Positions 11,167-31,434 of a stretch of 64,000 nucleotides of DNA are shown piece by piece. Position 1 is the first letter of the stretch, and each line of letters begins with the position of its first letter. A program made the position numbers and the translations under genes. Source of the DNA: Prochlorococcus sp. scB243_495L20 (GTDB taxonomy: Bacteria > Cyanobacteriota > Cyanobacteriia > PCC-6307 > Cyanobiaceae); the NCBI GenBank assembly GCA_000634215.1, contig JFLX01000116.1, positions 1-64,000 of the forward strand. Reading direction: 5' to 3'. The notes under the pieces were generated by a model. The model worked only from the letters and a program-made list of their open reading frames with translations. It was not told where the DNA came from and searched no databases.

Positions 11167-12306
11167 ATGAAAAAAGTAAAAATTCCAAAAAATAGAATCC
11201 GTAAATTAAAAACATTTTCTTTAGGTAAAAAATCCTTCGAACTTCTAAGTTTAAATTCACAAAATAAAAAACTTATAGACTTATGCAGTAATGATTATTT
11301 TGGATTAAGCAGGGACAAGGATTTAATAAAAGCTGCTTACGAAATAAGCTTGTTAGAAGGCATTGGTTCAGGAAGCTCTAGGTTTATTACAGGTTCTAGA
11401 CCAATACATGAATTATTAGAAACAGAACTTGCCAAGTGGCTTAATCAAGAGAGAGTATTACTTTTCCCAAGCGGATTTCAAGCAAATATAGCCGCTATCC
11501 AGGCTTTAGCAAACAGAAATAGTATCGTAATAGCAGATAAACTGATCCATAACTCTTTATTGGTTGGAGTCAAAGCTGCTCAAGCGAAACTAGTTCGATT
11601 CTCACACAATAATTTAAAAGATTTAGAAGATAAAATTATTAAATCTAACCCTACAATAAATTCTATTTTAGTTGTTGTTGAATCTCTTTATAGCATGGAA
11701 GGATCAATTGCTCCGCTCAGAGAAATAATGGAAATTTGCAAAGAAAATAGTGTTCAATTATTAGTTGACGAAGCTCATGCAATTGGGATCTTGGGCCCAG
11801 AAGGTAGGGGTTTAAGTTTTAATTATCGTTCAGATATAACTATGATTACTGGAACTTTTGGAAAAGCATTTGGAAGCGGTGGAGCTTTCATAGCTTCCAA
11901 TTCAGAAATTGGAGAATATCTTATCCAAACAAGTGGTGCATTTAGGTATACAACCGCACTTGCGCCATCTTTGGCTGCTGGGGCACTAGAAGGTTTAAAA
12001 AAAATTATAGAAAATAAAGAATGGGGCAATGATTTGTTATCTTCTGCGAATGTATGGAAAGATGAAATTATTAAAAATTTTAGTTTTCCAGTTCATGGAG
12101 ATTCTCACATTTTATCAATAATTGTTGGCCAAGAAGAGAAAGCAATTTATCTACAAAAATATCTCGAAGAAAATGGGTTTTTAGCAATTGCGATAAGACC
12201 CCCCACTGTTCCAGTAGGGCAATCAAGAATCAGAATAACAATTCGAAGAAACTTAGATTTTAATCTGCTAAATAATTTTATTACAGTATTAAAAGAGTTT
12301 AAATGA
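11167..12306 (+). CDS. bioF: 8-amino-7-oxononanoate synthase
   Basis: PLP-dependent alpha-oxoamine synthase motifs (CSNDYFGLSRD, GTFGKAFGSGGAF); head of the biotin cluster. Confidence 0.94.
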   Translation: MKKVKIPKNRIRKLKTFSLGKKSFELLSLNSQNKKLIDLCSNDYFGLSRDKDLIKAAYEISLLEGIGSGSSRFITGSRPIHELLETELAKWLNQERVLLFPSGFQANIAAIQALANRNSIVIADKLIHNSLLVGVKAAQAKLVRFSHNNLKDLEDKIIKSNPTINSILVVVESLYSMEGSIAPLREIMEICKENSVQLLVDEAHAIGILGPEGRGLSFNYRSDITMITGTFGKAFGSGGAFIASNSEIGEYLIQTSGAFRYTTALAPSLAAGALEGLKKIIENKEWGNDLLSSANVWKDEIIKNFSFPVHGDSHILSIIVGQEEKAIYLQKYLEENGFLAIAIRPPTVPVGQSRIRITIRRNLDFNLLNNFITVLKEFK

Positions 12307-13007
12307 AACAAATTATTACTCAACATGGGTGGGGACTAAATAAATATTTCTGGGATGATTATAAAGTTGATTTTTTAAATAATAATTGGCATTGGCAAGA
12401 TAATGAAAGGGGCTATTTTTCGACAAATAATTATCAAGCAAAATGGATTAAAAGCGAATCTAAAAAAGAAATCAGAATGACATTATGCCATTCATTTGGT
12501 TTTCATTTAATGCCAAAAAAAATTTTAAAAGAAGCAACTCATATTGTTCTGATAAATTCTTTTAATAATTTTCTTCCCACAAGTAATAAGAGAAACTTTA
12601 TTTTGAGGTCTCTAAAAAGAATGGAAACAAAAATCATAAAAGATGACCCTAAGGATATGTTGAAAGAATTTATATATAGATCATTTATGCCAAATCATAT
12701 TAATAATAGTTTTAAAAATATCTTTTATAAAAGTCTAGAGAGTTTAAATAAAACTCTTCTTTTAAAAGACTTAAAAGAACTTTACATCAATAGAGATTTT
12801 CCAGTTTTTTTTAGAAAAGATTGCAAAATTATTTTTATAAAATCAGAAAATGATTTGATTCTTGACAACGAATCAAATAATAACTTTTTAGATTCCTTAA
12901 ATAAAACACTTGAAAGGAAGCCAATTTTAATTAAATTAGCTCAACAAGGTCATTGCTTGAATAATTTAAATTTATACGAGATCTTAAGTAATACACTTAA
13001 CGATTGA
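12303..13007 (+). CDS. bioK: Alpha/beta-hydrolase-like protein, probable pimeloyl-ACP methyl ester esterase (BioK-type)
   Basis: HGWG oxyanion-type motif, CHSFG putative nucleophile elbow, C-terminal QQGH; overlaps the bioF stop by 4 bp and precedes bioC. Confidence 0.75.
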   Translation: MKQIITQHGWGLNKYFWDDYKVDFLNNNWHWQDNERGYFSTNNYQAKWIKSESKKEIRMTLCHSFGFHLMPKKILKEATHIVLINSFNNFLPTSNKRNFILRSLKRMETKIIKDDPKDMLKEFIYRSFMPNHINNSFKNIFYKSLESLNKTLLLKDLKELYINRDFPVFFRKDCKIIFIKSENDLILDNESNNNFLDSLNKTLERKPILIKLAQQGHCLNNLNLYEILSNTLND

Positions 13008-13008
13008 A

Positions 13009-13767
13009 ATGGATAGTAAAAAGTGGAATGAGAAAATACAAAATAATTTCAATGATGCTGCATATCGGTATTTAGAGCATTCAAATATTCAGAAATTTTT
13101 TTCAAAAAAGATTGTTCATCTTATCAAAGAATTAAACCCCAAAAAAAAAGGTGAATGGATAGATCTAGGATCAGGACCAGGCCTATTAGCAGATGAAATA
13201 GAAAAAATTTCTTCCCAAAAAGTATCCAGAATTGATTTCAGCAAGAAAATGCTTCTTGAGAATAAATTATCTAGAAAAAAATTTTTATGGGATTTGAATA
13301 ATGATTTACCTTCTGAAATCAATAACTGTTCTCTATTAACATCTAACTTTTGCATACATTGGTTAAACAACCCAGAAAAGATAATAAAAAATTGGTTTAG
13401 CAAATTAACACCTGGAGGTTATTTAATCATTTCATATCCAACTAAAGATTGTTTTCCTGAATGGAAAGATACTTGTAAAAAAATTGATATTGAATATAGT
13501 GGTCTTAATTTCCTTTGCTCTAAAGAATTATTAAAAGATTTCAAATCAACTGAAATACATTATTCAAAACAGTTTAATTATCTAGAAAATTTTGAAGATG
13601 TATATAAACTTTTTAGAAGCATTAAAAATGTAGGAGCACAATCAACAAATTGTAAACGCAAAACAGTGAAAGAGTTAAAAGAAATTCAAAAGTTTTGGCC
13701 AAAGAATTACAATAATACAGTGAACCTGTCATGGCAAATTGAGATTCAAATCATAAAGAAATTATGA
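13009..13767 (+). CDS. bioC: Malonyl-ACP O-methyltransferase BioC-like
   Basis: SAM-methyltransferase motif WIDLGSGPGLLADEI; position in the biotin cluster. Confidence 0.85.
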   Translation: MDSKKWNEKIQNNFNDAAYRYLEHSNIQKFFSKKIVHLIKELNPKKKGEWIDLGSGPGLLADEIEKISSQKVSRIDFSKKMLLENKLSRKKFLWDLNNDLPSEINNCSLLTSNFCIHWLNNPEKIIKNWFSKLTPGGYLIISYPTKDCFPEWKDTCKKIDIEYSGLNFLCSKELLKDFKSTEIHYSKQFNYLENFEDVYKLFRSIKNVGAQSTNCKRKTVKELKEIQKFWPKNYNNTVNLSWQIEIQIIKKL

Positions 13768-14429
13768 GTAGTCACAAAAAATTTTTCAAATTTATCATTT
13801 GTGGAACAGATACTGATATTGGGAAAACTTTAATAAGCTCTTTTTTCGTTAAAGGATTAAATTCCTTTTATTGGAAACCTATTCAAAGTGGGATTGAATC
13901 GCAAACTGATAGTCAAACTGTTGAAAAACTTGCACAAGTAAGTAAAGAGAAAATAATCAAAGAAGCTTATGTCTTTACAAAACCTCTATCTCCGCATTGG
14001 GCTGCTGAAATAGATCAAAAAGCTATTAACTTTGACAAGTTGAGATTGCCAAAAGTGCAAGGCTCACTAATTATAGAAACTGCAGGTGGATTAATGGTTC
14101 CAATAACACGCAATTTTTTGCAAATTGATCAAATAAAAGAATGGAATCTTCCGGTAATACTTGTATGTAAGAGCTCACTTGGCACTCTTAACCATACCCT
14201 CCTTAGTATTGAGGCCTTAAAACGAAGAAATATTGAGATTTTAGGTTTAGTAGTCAATGGCGAAAAACACCTAGATAATCCAAAAACTCTAGTTGATTTT
14301 AGTGGTATTCCTTTAATTACTGAATTTCCTTTCATCAAAAAAATGGACTCAAATAATTTAGATATACTATGGAAAGAACTAGACATCAAGAATAAGTTGA
14401 TCTCACTATTAAACTCAAAAATAAGTTAA
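13764..14429 (+). CDS. bioD: Dethiobiotin synthase
   Basis: ICGTDTDIGKTLISS P-loop, YWKPIQSG, ETAGGLMVP. Confidence 0.95.
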   Translation: MSSHKKFFKFIICGTDTDIGKTLISSFFVKGLNSFYWKPIQSGIESQTDSQTVEKLAQVSKEKIIKEAYVFTKPLSPHWAAEIDQKAINFDKLRLPKVQGSLIIETAGGLMVPITRNFLQIDQIKEWNLPVILVCKSSLGTLNHTLLSIEALKRRNIEILGLVVNGEKHLDNPKTLVDFSGIPLITEFPFIKKMDSNNLDILWKELDIKNKLISLLNSKIS

Positions 14430-15731
14430 ATGAAATCTTTGGATTCAATAACTCCAAATCAAGATTGGCACCCAAATATTTGGCCACCTTTTACGCAAAT
14501 CAACAACAGCAAACCGCAGATAGAAGTATCTCATGGTAAAGATGCCCTCATATTTACTAAAGATCCTGAAAAAGAACTAATAGATGCAATTAGTAGTTGG
14601 TGGGTAACTCTTCATGGTCATAGTAACGAATATATTGCGGATGCCATTTTTGATCAATCAAAAAAAATTGAGCAAGTTATATTTGCTGATTTCTTACATC
14701 CACAGGCAAAAAAATTAGCGGAAAGACTTAGTGAATTAACAAAACTAGAAAGATTATTCTTTTCTGATAATGGTTCTACTGCAGTGGAAGTCGCTTTAAA
14801 AATTGCCTTCCAATCATGGCAAAATAGAGGGGAGACAAGAACTCAAATAGTAGCTTTTGATGGCGCCTATCATGGTGATACATTTGGCGCAATGGCTTTA
14901 GGTGAAAGAAATATTTTTAATGAGAATTTCGATAATCTTATGTTCCCAGTTAGAAGAGTCCCATGGCCTTCAACTTGGATGAACGATGAAGAAGTAGAAA
15001 ATAAAGAAAATAAGGCGATCCAAAAATTAGAAACTCTACTTAAAACTCCCACAGTTGCAGTAATCCTTGAGCCACTTGTTCAAGGAGCAGGAGGGATGAA
15101 TATGGTTAGGCCTCAGTTTATAAAAAAAGTTTCAGAAGTTATAAAAAATAATAATTCTTTGTTAATTGCCGATGAAGTATTGACTGGGTTTGGAAGATGT
15201 GGAACCCTTTTTGCTTTTCAAAAGGCAAAAATCATTCCTGATTTAATAAGTATTTCAAAAGGTTTAACTGGTGGATTTTTACCGATGGGAATAACTTTAT
15301 GTAAAGAAAAAATTTTTCAATCCTTTATTGATGATTCCCCAAGAAAAACTTTTTGGCATGGACATAGTTTTACTGCTAATCCTTTAGGTTGTGCTGCAGC
15401 AAACGCTAGCCTTGATTTATTAGAAAAAGAACCACAAAAATACCTTTCATTTGAAGAAAAACATTTATCTCATCTTATTAAATTTAAAAACTTACCTTAT
15501 ATAAAGAAGGTAAGGGTATCCGGCACAATTGCTGCCTTCGATTTAGATATTGGGAACAAAAAGGGTTATTTCAATAATATTGGGAAAGAAATCAAGAGTC
15601 TTGCAATGGAGCAAGGTTTATTCATTAGGCCCCTCGGGAATGTTATTTACCTCTTACCGCCTCTCTGTATAACAGATGATCAATTGGGTAAAAGTTACTG
15701 GATAATAAGGCAAATCTTAGACAATCTTTAG
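14430..15731 (+). CDS. bioA: Adenosylmethionine-8-amino-7-oxononanoate aminotransferase
   Basis: Class III aminotransferase motifs (SSWWVTLHGHSN, DEVLTGFGRCG, SKGLTGGFLPMG). Confidence 0.96.
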   Translation: MKSLDSITPNQDWHPNIWPPFTQINNSKPQIEVSHGKDALIFTKDPEKELIDAISSWWVTLHGHSNEYIADAIFDQSKKIEQVIFADFLHPQAKKLAERLSELTKLERLFFSDNGSTAVEVALKIAFQSWQNRGETRTQIVAFDGAYHGDTFGAMALGERNIFNENFDNLMFPVRRVPWPSTWMNDEEVENKENKAIQKLETLLKTPTVAVILEPLVQGAGGMNMVRPQFIKKVSEVIKNNNSLLIADEVLTGFGRCGTLFAFQKAKIIPDLISISKGLTGGFLPMGITLCKEKIFQSFIDDSPRKTFWHGHSFTANPLGCAAANASLDLLEKEPQKYLSFEEKHLSHLIKFKNLPYIKKVRVSGTIAAFDLDIGNKKGYFNNIGKEIKSLAMEQGLFIRPLGNVIYLLPPLCITDDQLGKSYWIIRQILDNL

Positions 15732-15739
15732 ATAGAAGT

Positions 15740-15997
15740 TTAAGGTCCCTGCAGTATTGCATTTTCTACATCTTCTCTATTAATGCAGTACGAAAATAGT
15801 CTTTTAGTTTCTTGTCCTTCACTTTTCCATATAACACTTAAATCTTCTTGTTCAAAAATAATAGTTGCATTCCAATTTGAAAGTAACAGATACCATTTAG
15901 ATGGATTATTAATATCCTTCACAGCACCTAAATCAGTTAGCCACAATTCCAATGATTGCAGTGAATTTTGATTGATAGGTTTTTTAGAGGGATTCAC
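15740..15997 (-). CDS. Small conserved cyanobacterial protein (DUF3143-like)
   Basis: 85-aa intact ORF resembling the cyanobacterial DUF3143 family (LxxLExWLxxLGAxxD; W-rich). Confidence 0.65.
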   Translation of the reverse strand: MNPSKKPINQNSLQSLELWLTDLGAVKDINNPSKWYLLLSNWNATIIFEQEDLSVIWKSEGQETKRLFSYCINREDVENAILQGP

Positions 15998-16013
15998 AGA
16001 CTTTTTTAAAAAA

Positions 16014-16454
16014 TTATTTAATTAGCCAAAGCGGTATTGTCTCTAATTCTTTTCCAGCAAAAGAAGCAATAAAAATTGAACCAATTAAACTTATAGAAAT
16101 GATGATAATTAAAAGAAACAAAGAAAACAATTCTCCATTCGAAAAAGGTCTTCTATTTCCTATTAAATTTTGATTATTAGAATCGATTACTAAATTATTT
16201 AAAACGTTAGTATTATTTGTAATCCTAGAGTTTTCTTTTAGTTTGTCATCATATATTTTCCTTAAATTACTATTATTTAAATGTTCATAAGCTTCAAGAA
16301 CTTCTTGAAATTTACTTTTAGCAACGTCTATCTCTAATGAAGTTGTATCGGGATGCAACTCAATAGAAAGTTTACAAAATGCCTTTCTTAATTCATGATT
16401 GGATGCATTTTCATTTACACCTAAAATTTTGTAATAGGAAGTTTCCCTTTTCAA
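16014..16454 (-). CDS. DnaJ-domain protein with C-terminal TM segment
   Basis: J-domain YKILGVNENASNHELRKAFCKLSIELHPDT (HPD motif) plus hydrophobic segment LFSLFLLIIIISISLIGSIFIASF. Confidence 0.88.
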   Translation of the reverse strand: MKRETSYYKILGVNENASNHELRKAFCKLSIELHPDTTSLEIDVAKSKFQEVLEAYEHLNNSNLRKIYDDKLKENSRITNNTNVLNNLVIDSNNQNLIGNRRPFSNGELFSLFLLIIIISISLIGSIFIASFAGKELETIPLWLIK

Positions 16455-16516
16455 AATAATCTTTTATTAATATTGCAATTCTAATAAATTTTTACTAAAT
16501 AGAATGTATTTAATGG

Positions 16517-17257
16517 ATGGTTAAAATTCATATTTATAACGAAATGAAAAAACAAAACATTCCAGAAGAAATTCTTTCCTTAATAACTGAAGAAGAAATA
16601 AATTTATTTCAAGAGTTACAAATTAAAATTAAAGAGTTAAATAATAAGACTAATCTCACAAGATTAACTGATGGTGATGATTATTGGGTATCTCAAGTTT
16701 TTGACAGTATTTGGCCATTCAAAGCTTTCACGAATATTAATTTTGATAATAAAAAATTTTTAGATATTGGATCAGGCTGTGGCTTCCCAGGTTTAGCTTA
16801 TGCAATAATTCATCCTAATTCTGAGATATACCTAATTGATTCTTTGAAAAAGAAAACAGATGCAATAAAAATTTTAGTTGAGCAGATCAATTTCAAAAAC
16901 AATATTCATGTAATCAATGATCGTGTTGAGAATTTAGCCCACCAATCGTCAATGAGAAATAATTTTAATATTGCAACAACTAGAGCGGTTAGTAATCCAT
17001 CAACAGTTTCAGAATATATACTACCAATGCTAAAAAAAGAAGGGTTTGGAGTTTTATATTGTGGCAAATGGACGAATCAAGAAAGCAAAAATCTAGATAA
17101 AACTTTAGAAATATTAGAAGGGAAAGTTAAAGATAAAAAAGAGATACTATTACCAAGAAATAAAGGCACCCGAAATATTATTCTTATTCAACCAAAGAAA
17201 TTTTGTCCTGAAATTTACCCAAGAAAAGTTGGTAAACCTGAAAAAAATCCATTATGA
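16517..17257 (+). CDS. rsmG: 16S rRNA (guanine-N7) methyltransferase RsmG (start may be an internal ATG)
   Basis: NLTRLTDGDDYWVSQVFDS, DIGSGCGFPGLAYAI, TTRAVS. Confidence 0.93.
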   Translation: MVKIHIYNEMKKQNIPEEILSLITEEEINLFQELQIKIKELNNKTNLTRLTDGDDYWVSQVFDSIWPFKAFTNINFDNKKFLDIGSGCGFPGLAYAIIHPNSEIYLIDSLKKKTDAIKILVEQINFKNNIHVINDRVENLAHQSSMRNNFNIATTRAVSNPSTVSEYILPMLKKEGFGVLYCGKWTNQESKNLDKTLEILEGKVKDKKEILLPRNKGTRNIILIQPKKFCPEIYPRKVGKPEKNPL

Positions 17258-17259
17258 AA

Positions 17260-18453
17260 TTATTTTCTTGATAATCTTTTAGCATTCTTATCTCCAAACT
17301 TTTCTTTTAAATTTCTCAATTTTTTTATAACTTTTTTTGGATTTATATGACCTTCTAATACTTTCAATAATTGCCCTTCAGAAACATCTACATCTAGTAA
17401 ATTCGCATTGAATCCTGGAAACCAGTGGCTTCCATTACCAAGCAATTGATATCTAGCTCTTGCATATCCCTCCATACCCAACCAATCAATTAAATTTGAA
17501 AGCCAAAGCAGAACAGGAATATTAATATTTCCAGGAGTATATTCCCAACTTGGTAAATTTCTATTCCAATTTTGATGCCAGTCTAAACCTAAGGAATTAA
17601 TTGATTCCTGCCTTAATTTGTTAATTATCTTAGGCACATATTTCTCAGATTCTGATAACAACGAGACAGCTTCTAAATGCAGAGCAAAATCTGTCTCTTT
17701 TGCAATACCTACACTCAAAGTATGGACATTTTGATTTCTTAAGCAAAAAAGATCATTAAAAACTATAGGATGAAGTGGTTTACAAAATTCCAACATTTTT
17801 CTTGAGGGAGTATGAAGATGTCCCCCTTTATCAGTGGGACTTATTATGAAAACCCCAAGATCATGCTTATTGGCTAAATTAATAACCTTTGTATTTTCCT
17901 GATTAATGAAATACCAGTGCAAATTTACATAATCAAATAAGTTTGTTGATATGGCCTTTTCAATAAGTGAAGATTTTCCATGAGTTGAAAATCCAATAGA
18001 TCCAATTAAATTTTCTTTTTGAAAATTCCTCAAAATATCGATGCAACCTCCATCTCGAATAGCCTGATGTAAATGTTCAGCAGTATTGATACCATGTATT
18101 GCTAACAAATCAATTTTTTTAACTTTCAATTTTTCAATGCTAGATAATACATCTCGCTCAAAAATTTCCGGATCACTATTTGGTGGAATCTTTGTTTGGA
18201 TTATATTTGGGATTTTCTTAGTATTCTTAAAACACATCCCTAATTGCACCTCAGAAGTTCCATAGTACTTGGCGGTTTCTACATGACTTAAGCCATATTG
18301 TGTTGCAAGATCTAGTATATTTTCTACTTTATTTTGTTCTTGGTATGAAACCTCAGAAAAATCTAATTGATCCCAACTTTTTTGAAATCTCATACCACCT
18401 AGAGATAAAACAGGAATCTTCAGATTGGTTCTACCAAATCTACGATATTTCAT
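17260..18453 (-). CDS. Aldo/keto reductase family oxidoreductase
   Basis: MKYRRFGRTNLKIPVLSLGGMRF, HVETAKYYGTSE, IQTKIPP, DLLAIHGIN. Confidence 0.88.
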   Translation of the reverse strand: MKYRRFGRTNLKIPVLSLGGMRFQKSWDQLDFSEVSYQEQNKVENILDLATQYGLSHVETAKYYGTSEVQLGMCFKNTKKIPNIIQTKIPPNSDPEIFERDVLSSIEKLKVKKIDLLAIHGINTAEHLHQAIRDGGCIDILRNFQKENLIGSIGFSTHGKSSLIEKAISTNLFDYVNLHWYFINQENTKVINLANKHDLGVFIISPTDKGGHLHTPSRKMLEFCKPLHPIVFNDLFCLRNQNVHTLSVGIAKETDFALHLEAVSLLSESEKYVPKIINKLRQESINSLGLDWHQNWNRNLPSWEYTPGNINIPVLLWLSNLIDWLGMEGYARARYQLLGNGSHWFPGFNANLLDVDVSEGQLLKVLEGHINPKKVIKKLRNLKEKFGDKNAKRLSRK

Positions 18454-18463
18454 CTTTTTGATA

Positions 18464-18823
18464 TTAGTGCTTGTTCATTCTTGGTGGCTTTCCAAATGTT
18501 TGAAACATATCCCTATCGAGACTATTCTCTAAATCATCTAATTCTTCAAATTTGACCCAATGAATACAATCAACAGGGCATGTATCTAATGCTTCTTGTA
18601 TGACATCAGAACTATCTCCATCTTGCCTAATGGCTCGACTTCTGCCATGAAATTCATCAACAGTGAAAGTGTTCGAAGCGACGTGAACACAGTACTGACA
18701 ACCAATACACTTTGCTTCATCAACCCAAACAGCTTTTTCGGCTAACTGACCACCTAAAACGGGCTCATAGCCTGTAATCTCAGTATTTTCTTTAGTATTA
18801 GGAAATGGATCCGTAAAATCCAT
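18464..18823 (-). CDS. 4Fe-4S ferredoxin-like protein
   Basis: CIGCQYCVHVASNTF ... CPVDCIHWV single-cluster ferredoxin motif. Confidence 0.9.
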   Translation of the reverse strand: MDFTDPFPNTKENTEITGYEPVLGGQLAEKAVWVDEAKCIGCQYCVHVASNTFTVDEFHGRSRAIRQDGDSSDVIQEALDTCPVDCIHWVKFEELDDLENSLDRDMFQTFGKPPRMNKH

Positions 18824-18832
18824 ATTTTGACA

Positions 18833-19225
18833 TTAGTTTTCCCACTTGGTTAAGACCAATTCAATAGAACCATCATTTTTATTTTTTTGCTCTACGATTT
18901 GATATCCATCTTCTTGCGTTTTAGAAATGATTGTTTGGTACGCATACATTTGTGTAACTTTTGAGATAAATCTTTCTACTGGAATCTCAAATTTCCATAA
19001 ATCAAGGTCAGTAACTAATTCATATGCATTAGAGTTATTATCCCATTTAAAACCAACTTGGGTATCACCAGGTAAATTCATACTTATGTCAACGGCTGTA
19101 AATTGACCTTTATATCCTTTTACAAACTTTTCTTCTTGATTAATACTATAACCGAAATGATTTAAAGCCTTAATTAATGGCTGTACTTCTTTGAGCTGAG
19201 TTTTAATTGTACTAAAATGTGACAT
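18833..19225 (-). CDS. ycf35: Ycf35-like (DUF1257) protein
   Basis: MSHFSTIKTQLKEVQPLIKALNHFGY and YAYQTIISKTQEDGYQIVEQ resemble the plastid/cyanobacterial Ycf35 family. Confidence 0.85.
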   Translation of the reverse strand: MSHFSTIKTQLKEVQPLIKALNHFGYSINQEEKFVKGYKGQFTAVDISMNLPGDTQVGFKWDNNSNAYELVTDLDLWKFEIPVERFISKVTQMYAYQTIISKTQEDGYQIVEQKNKNDGSIELVLTKWEN

Positions 19226-19436
19226 TAGATTCGTTATGTAATTGTGTTAAGTTTTCACTTTGATTAGAGATGAAAGCATCAGAAGTTTTATTCATAACTG
19301 TTACTTTACCTAGAGCGTCTTCGAGATTTTTTGTAGCTTCATTGCATGAATTACCAATAAATCCTTCAACAGTCTCCTCAACTCTTCCGTCTTGATGAAT
19401 TTTGAATCTCAATGTTTTTTGAGGCATTAAATTCAA
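19212..19436 (-). CDS. DUF2997-like small protein
   Basis: LRFKIHQDGRVEETVEGFIGNSCNEATKNLEDALG; overlaps the start of ycf35. Confidence 0.8.
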   Translation of the reverse strand: MNLMPQKTLRFKIHQDGRVEETVEGFIGNSCNEATKNLEDALGKVTVMNKTSDAFISNQSENLTQLHNESNVTF

Positions 19437-19574
19437 ATACTTGGTACTTTTACTTTACATACAATAACGAAAATATTTTGTTTCAGTTGGTACAAGTTAA
19501 TTAATTTTACTTTTTATATTGAATATCTAATAAATTAATAAGTTATCTAGTGTTTTAGTAAAAAATTAAGATTT

Positions 19575-20342
19575 TTAATTATAAAAACCTTGCATCCCCA
19601 TTGAATCAAGGGCAGTTTTTGCTTCTTCCATAACAGATGGCTCTTTATCGAAGAGGGCTATCTTAGTACATTCATCAACAAAACTCTCTTGGAATGTATT
19701 GTTTAATTTTTCGTACAACCTACACAATGACCAAATACAATTACTTCTTACACCTGATTCATTATCAATCTTTAAACTTATTAAAAGTTGTTCTGCGGCT
19801 AATTGAGCGTTCTCAAAAGAAACATTTCCAATTTCAGCTAAAGAACTTGATGACCATAACCTTACTGCAGCCACATCATTCTTTAAAGCATTGATTAATG
19901 GTTCTAAAACAATTTGGTTATCATAATTAGCTAAGCTCCATGCAGTTGCTCTTCTGACATAAGCATTATCATCTGTCTTTAAAAGACGGACAAGTTTCTG
20001 GACTGCGCTGGGACATGGATTACGACCTAAAGCATATACAGCACTCATTCTTTCCACAGGGCAAGGTTGATCAAGCAATGGTAATAAAAGGGGAAAAGAT
20101 CTTTGATCTCTATATTCACAAAATATTCGTAAGCCTTGTATTCGCTCTTCTCTTTTACCTTTGAGCAATTTCAATGCTTCATCGCACTCTTGACTAATAT
20201 TTAAATTTTTTGAAAAAGCATCTTCGTCAATTTGTTCTAAAGGATCTATTTCAATCTCTAAAGCCAATTCTCTTGCCAAAACATCTGGATCAACCGTAAT
20301 TTCCGCTAGGCATTCTTTTTTAGGATCCTCATTTTTCGTCAT
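19575..20342 (-). CDS. HEAT-repeat (PBS lyase-type) protein
   Basis: Successive helical repeats (PLLDQPCPVERMSAVYALGRNP, DDNAYVRRATAWSLANYD, DVAAVRLWSSSSLAEIGN). Confidence 0.85.
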   Translation of the reverse strand: MTKNEDPKKECLAEITVDPDVLARELALEIEIDPLEQIDEDAFSKNLNISQECDEALKLLKGKREERIQGLRIFCEYRDQRSFPLLLPLLDQPCPVERMSAVYALGRNPCPSAVQKLVRLLKTDDNAYVRRATAWSLANYDNQIVLEPLINALKNDVAAVRLWSSSSLAEIGNVSFENAQLAAEQLLISLKIDNESGVRSNCIWSLCRLYEKLNNTFQESFVDECTKIALFDKEPSVMEEAKTALDSMGMQGFYN

Positions 20343-20361
20343 TGTTAAAAAACTAAAAATA

Positions 20362-20487
20362 TTAATTCATGGGGGCAGGAGACATCATATCTCCTGGCAA
20401 CCAGATTCTTGCACTTACCGCAAAGAAGGCAATCCCAAAAAGTGCGACTATAGCGAATGGTAAAATTTTTGTCTTAATAAAACCCAA
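20362..20487 (-). CDS. Short single-TM protein (~41 aa), absent from the ORF track; start uncertain (TTG at 20487 or ATT at 20478)
   Basis: Minus-strand translation (L)GFIKTKILPFAIVALFGIAFFAVSARIWLPGDMMSPAPMN*: clean TM helix and Pro-rich tail filling the gap between rlmN and the HEAT gene. No in-frame ATG at the N-terminus. Confidence 0.6.
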   Translation of the reverse strand: MGFIKTKILPFAIVALFGIAFFAVSARIWLPGDMMSPAPMN

Positions 20488-20557
20488 AGAATCAAATCAT
20501 ATTTAGTCAATAATAACCTGTTTAAGAGTCTTTTTAAAAAATTTTTATTAGATAATA

Positions 20558-21616
<1,059 letters not shown>

Positions 21617-21633
21617 TTATTTAAAAACTATTT

Positions 21634-21789
<156 letters not shown>

Positions 21790-21841
21790 TTACAAATTTG
21801 AAAAGTCCATTCTAGTGACTAAAAATAATAATAGATAATAT

Positions 21842-25969
<4,128 letters not shown>

Positions 25970-25976
25970 TTAAAGA

Positions 25977-31213
<5,237 letters not shown>

Positions 31214-31434
31214 CCAAGAAACCTGCGATTTTGTGAGATTTACTATTTACTTTTAATCTACTCAATAAATAGTTCTTTAACCTTACACTTAACAATGAGA
31301 TCATCAATTAAATCTCGATTTCAACAAAAAAATTATCTAATAAAGGAGAATTAAATTTTATTTAATGCTGATAAATCATTAACTGCGTTTGTTAAAGTCC
31401 AAAAATTAAGAAAAATTTCCAGTAATTCCTAATA

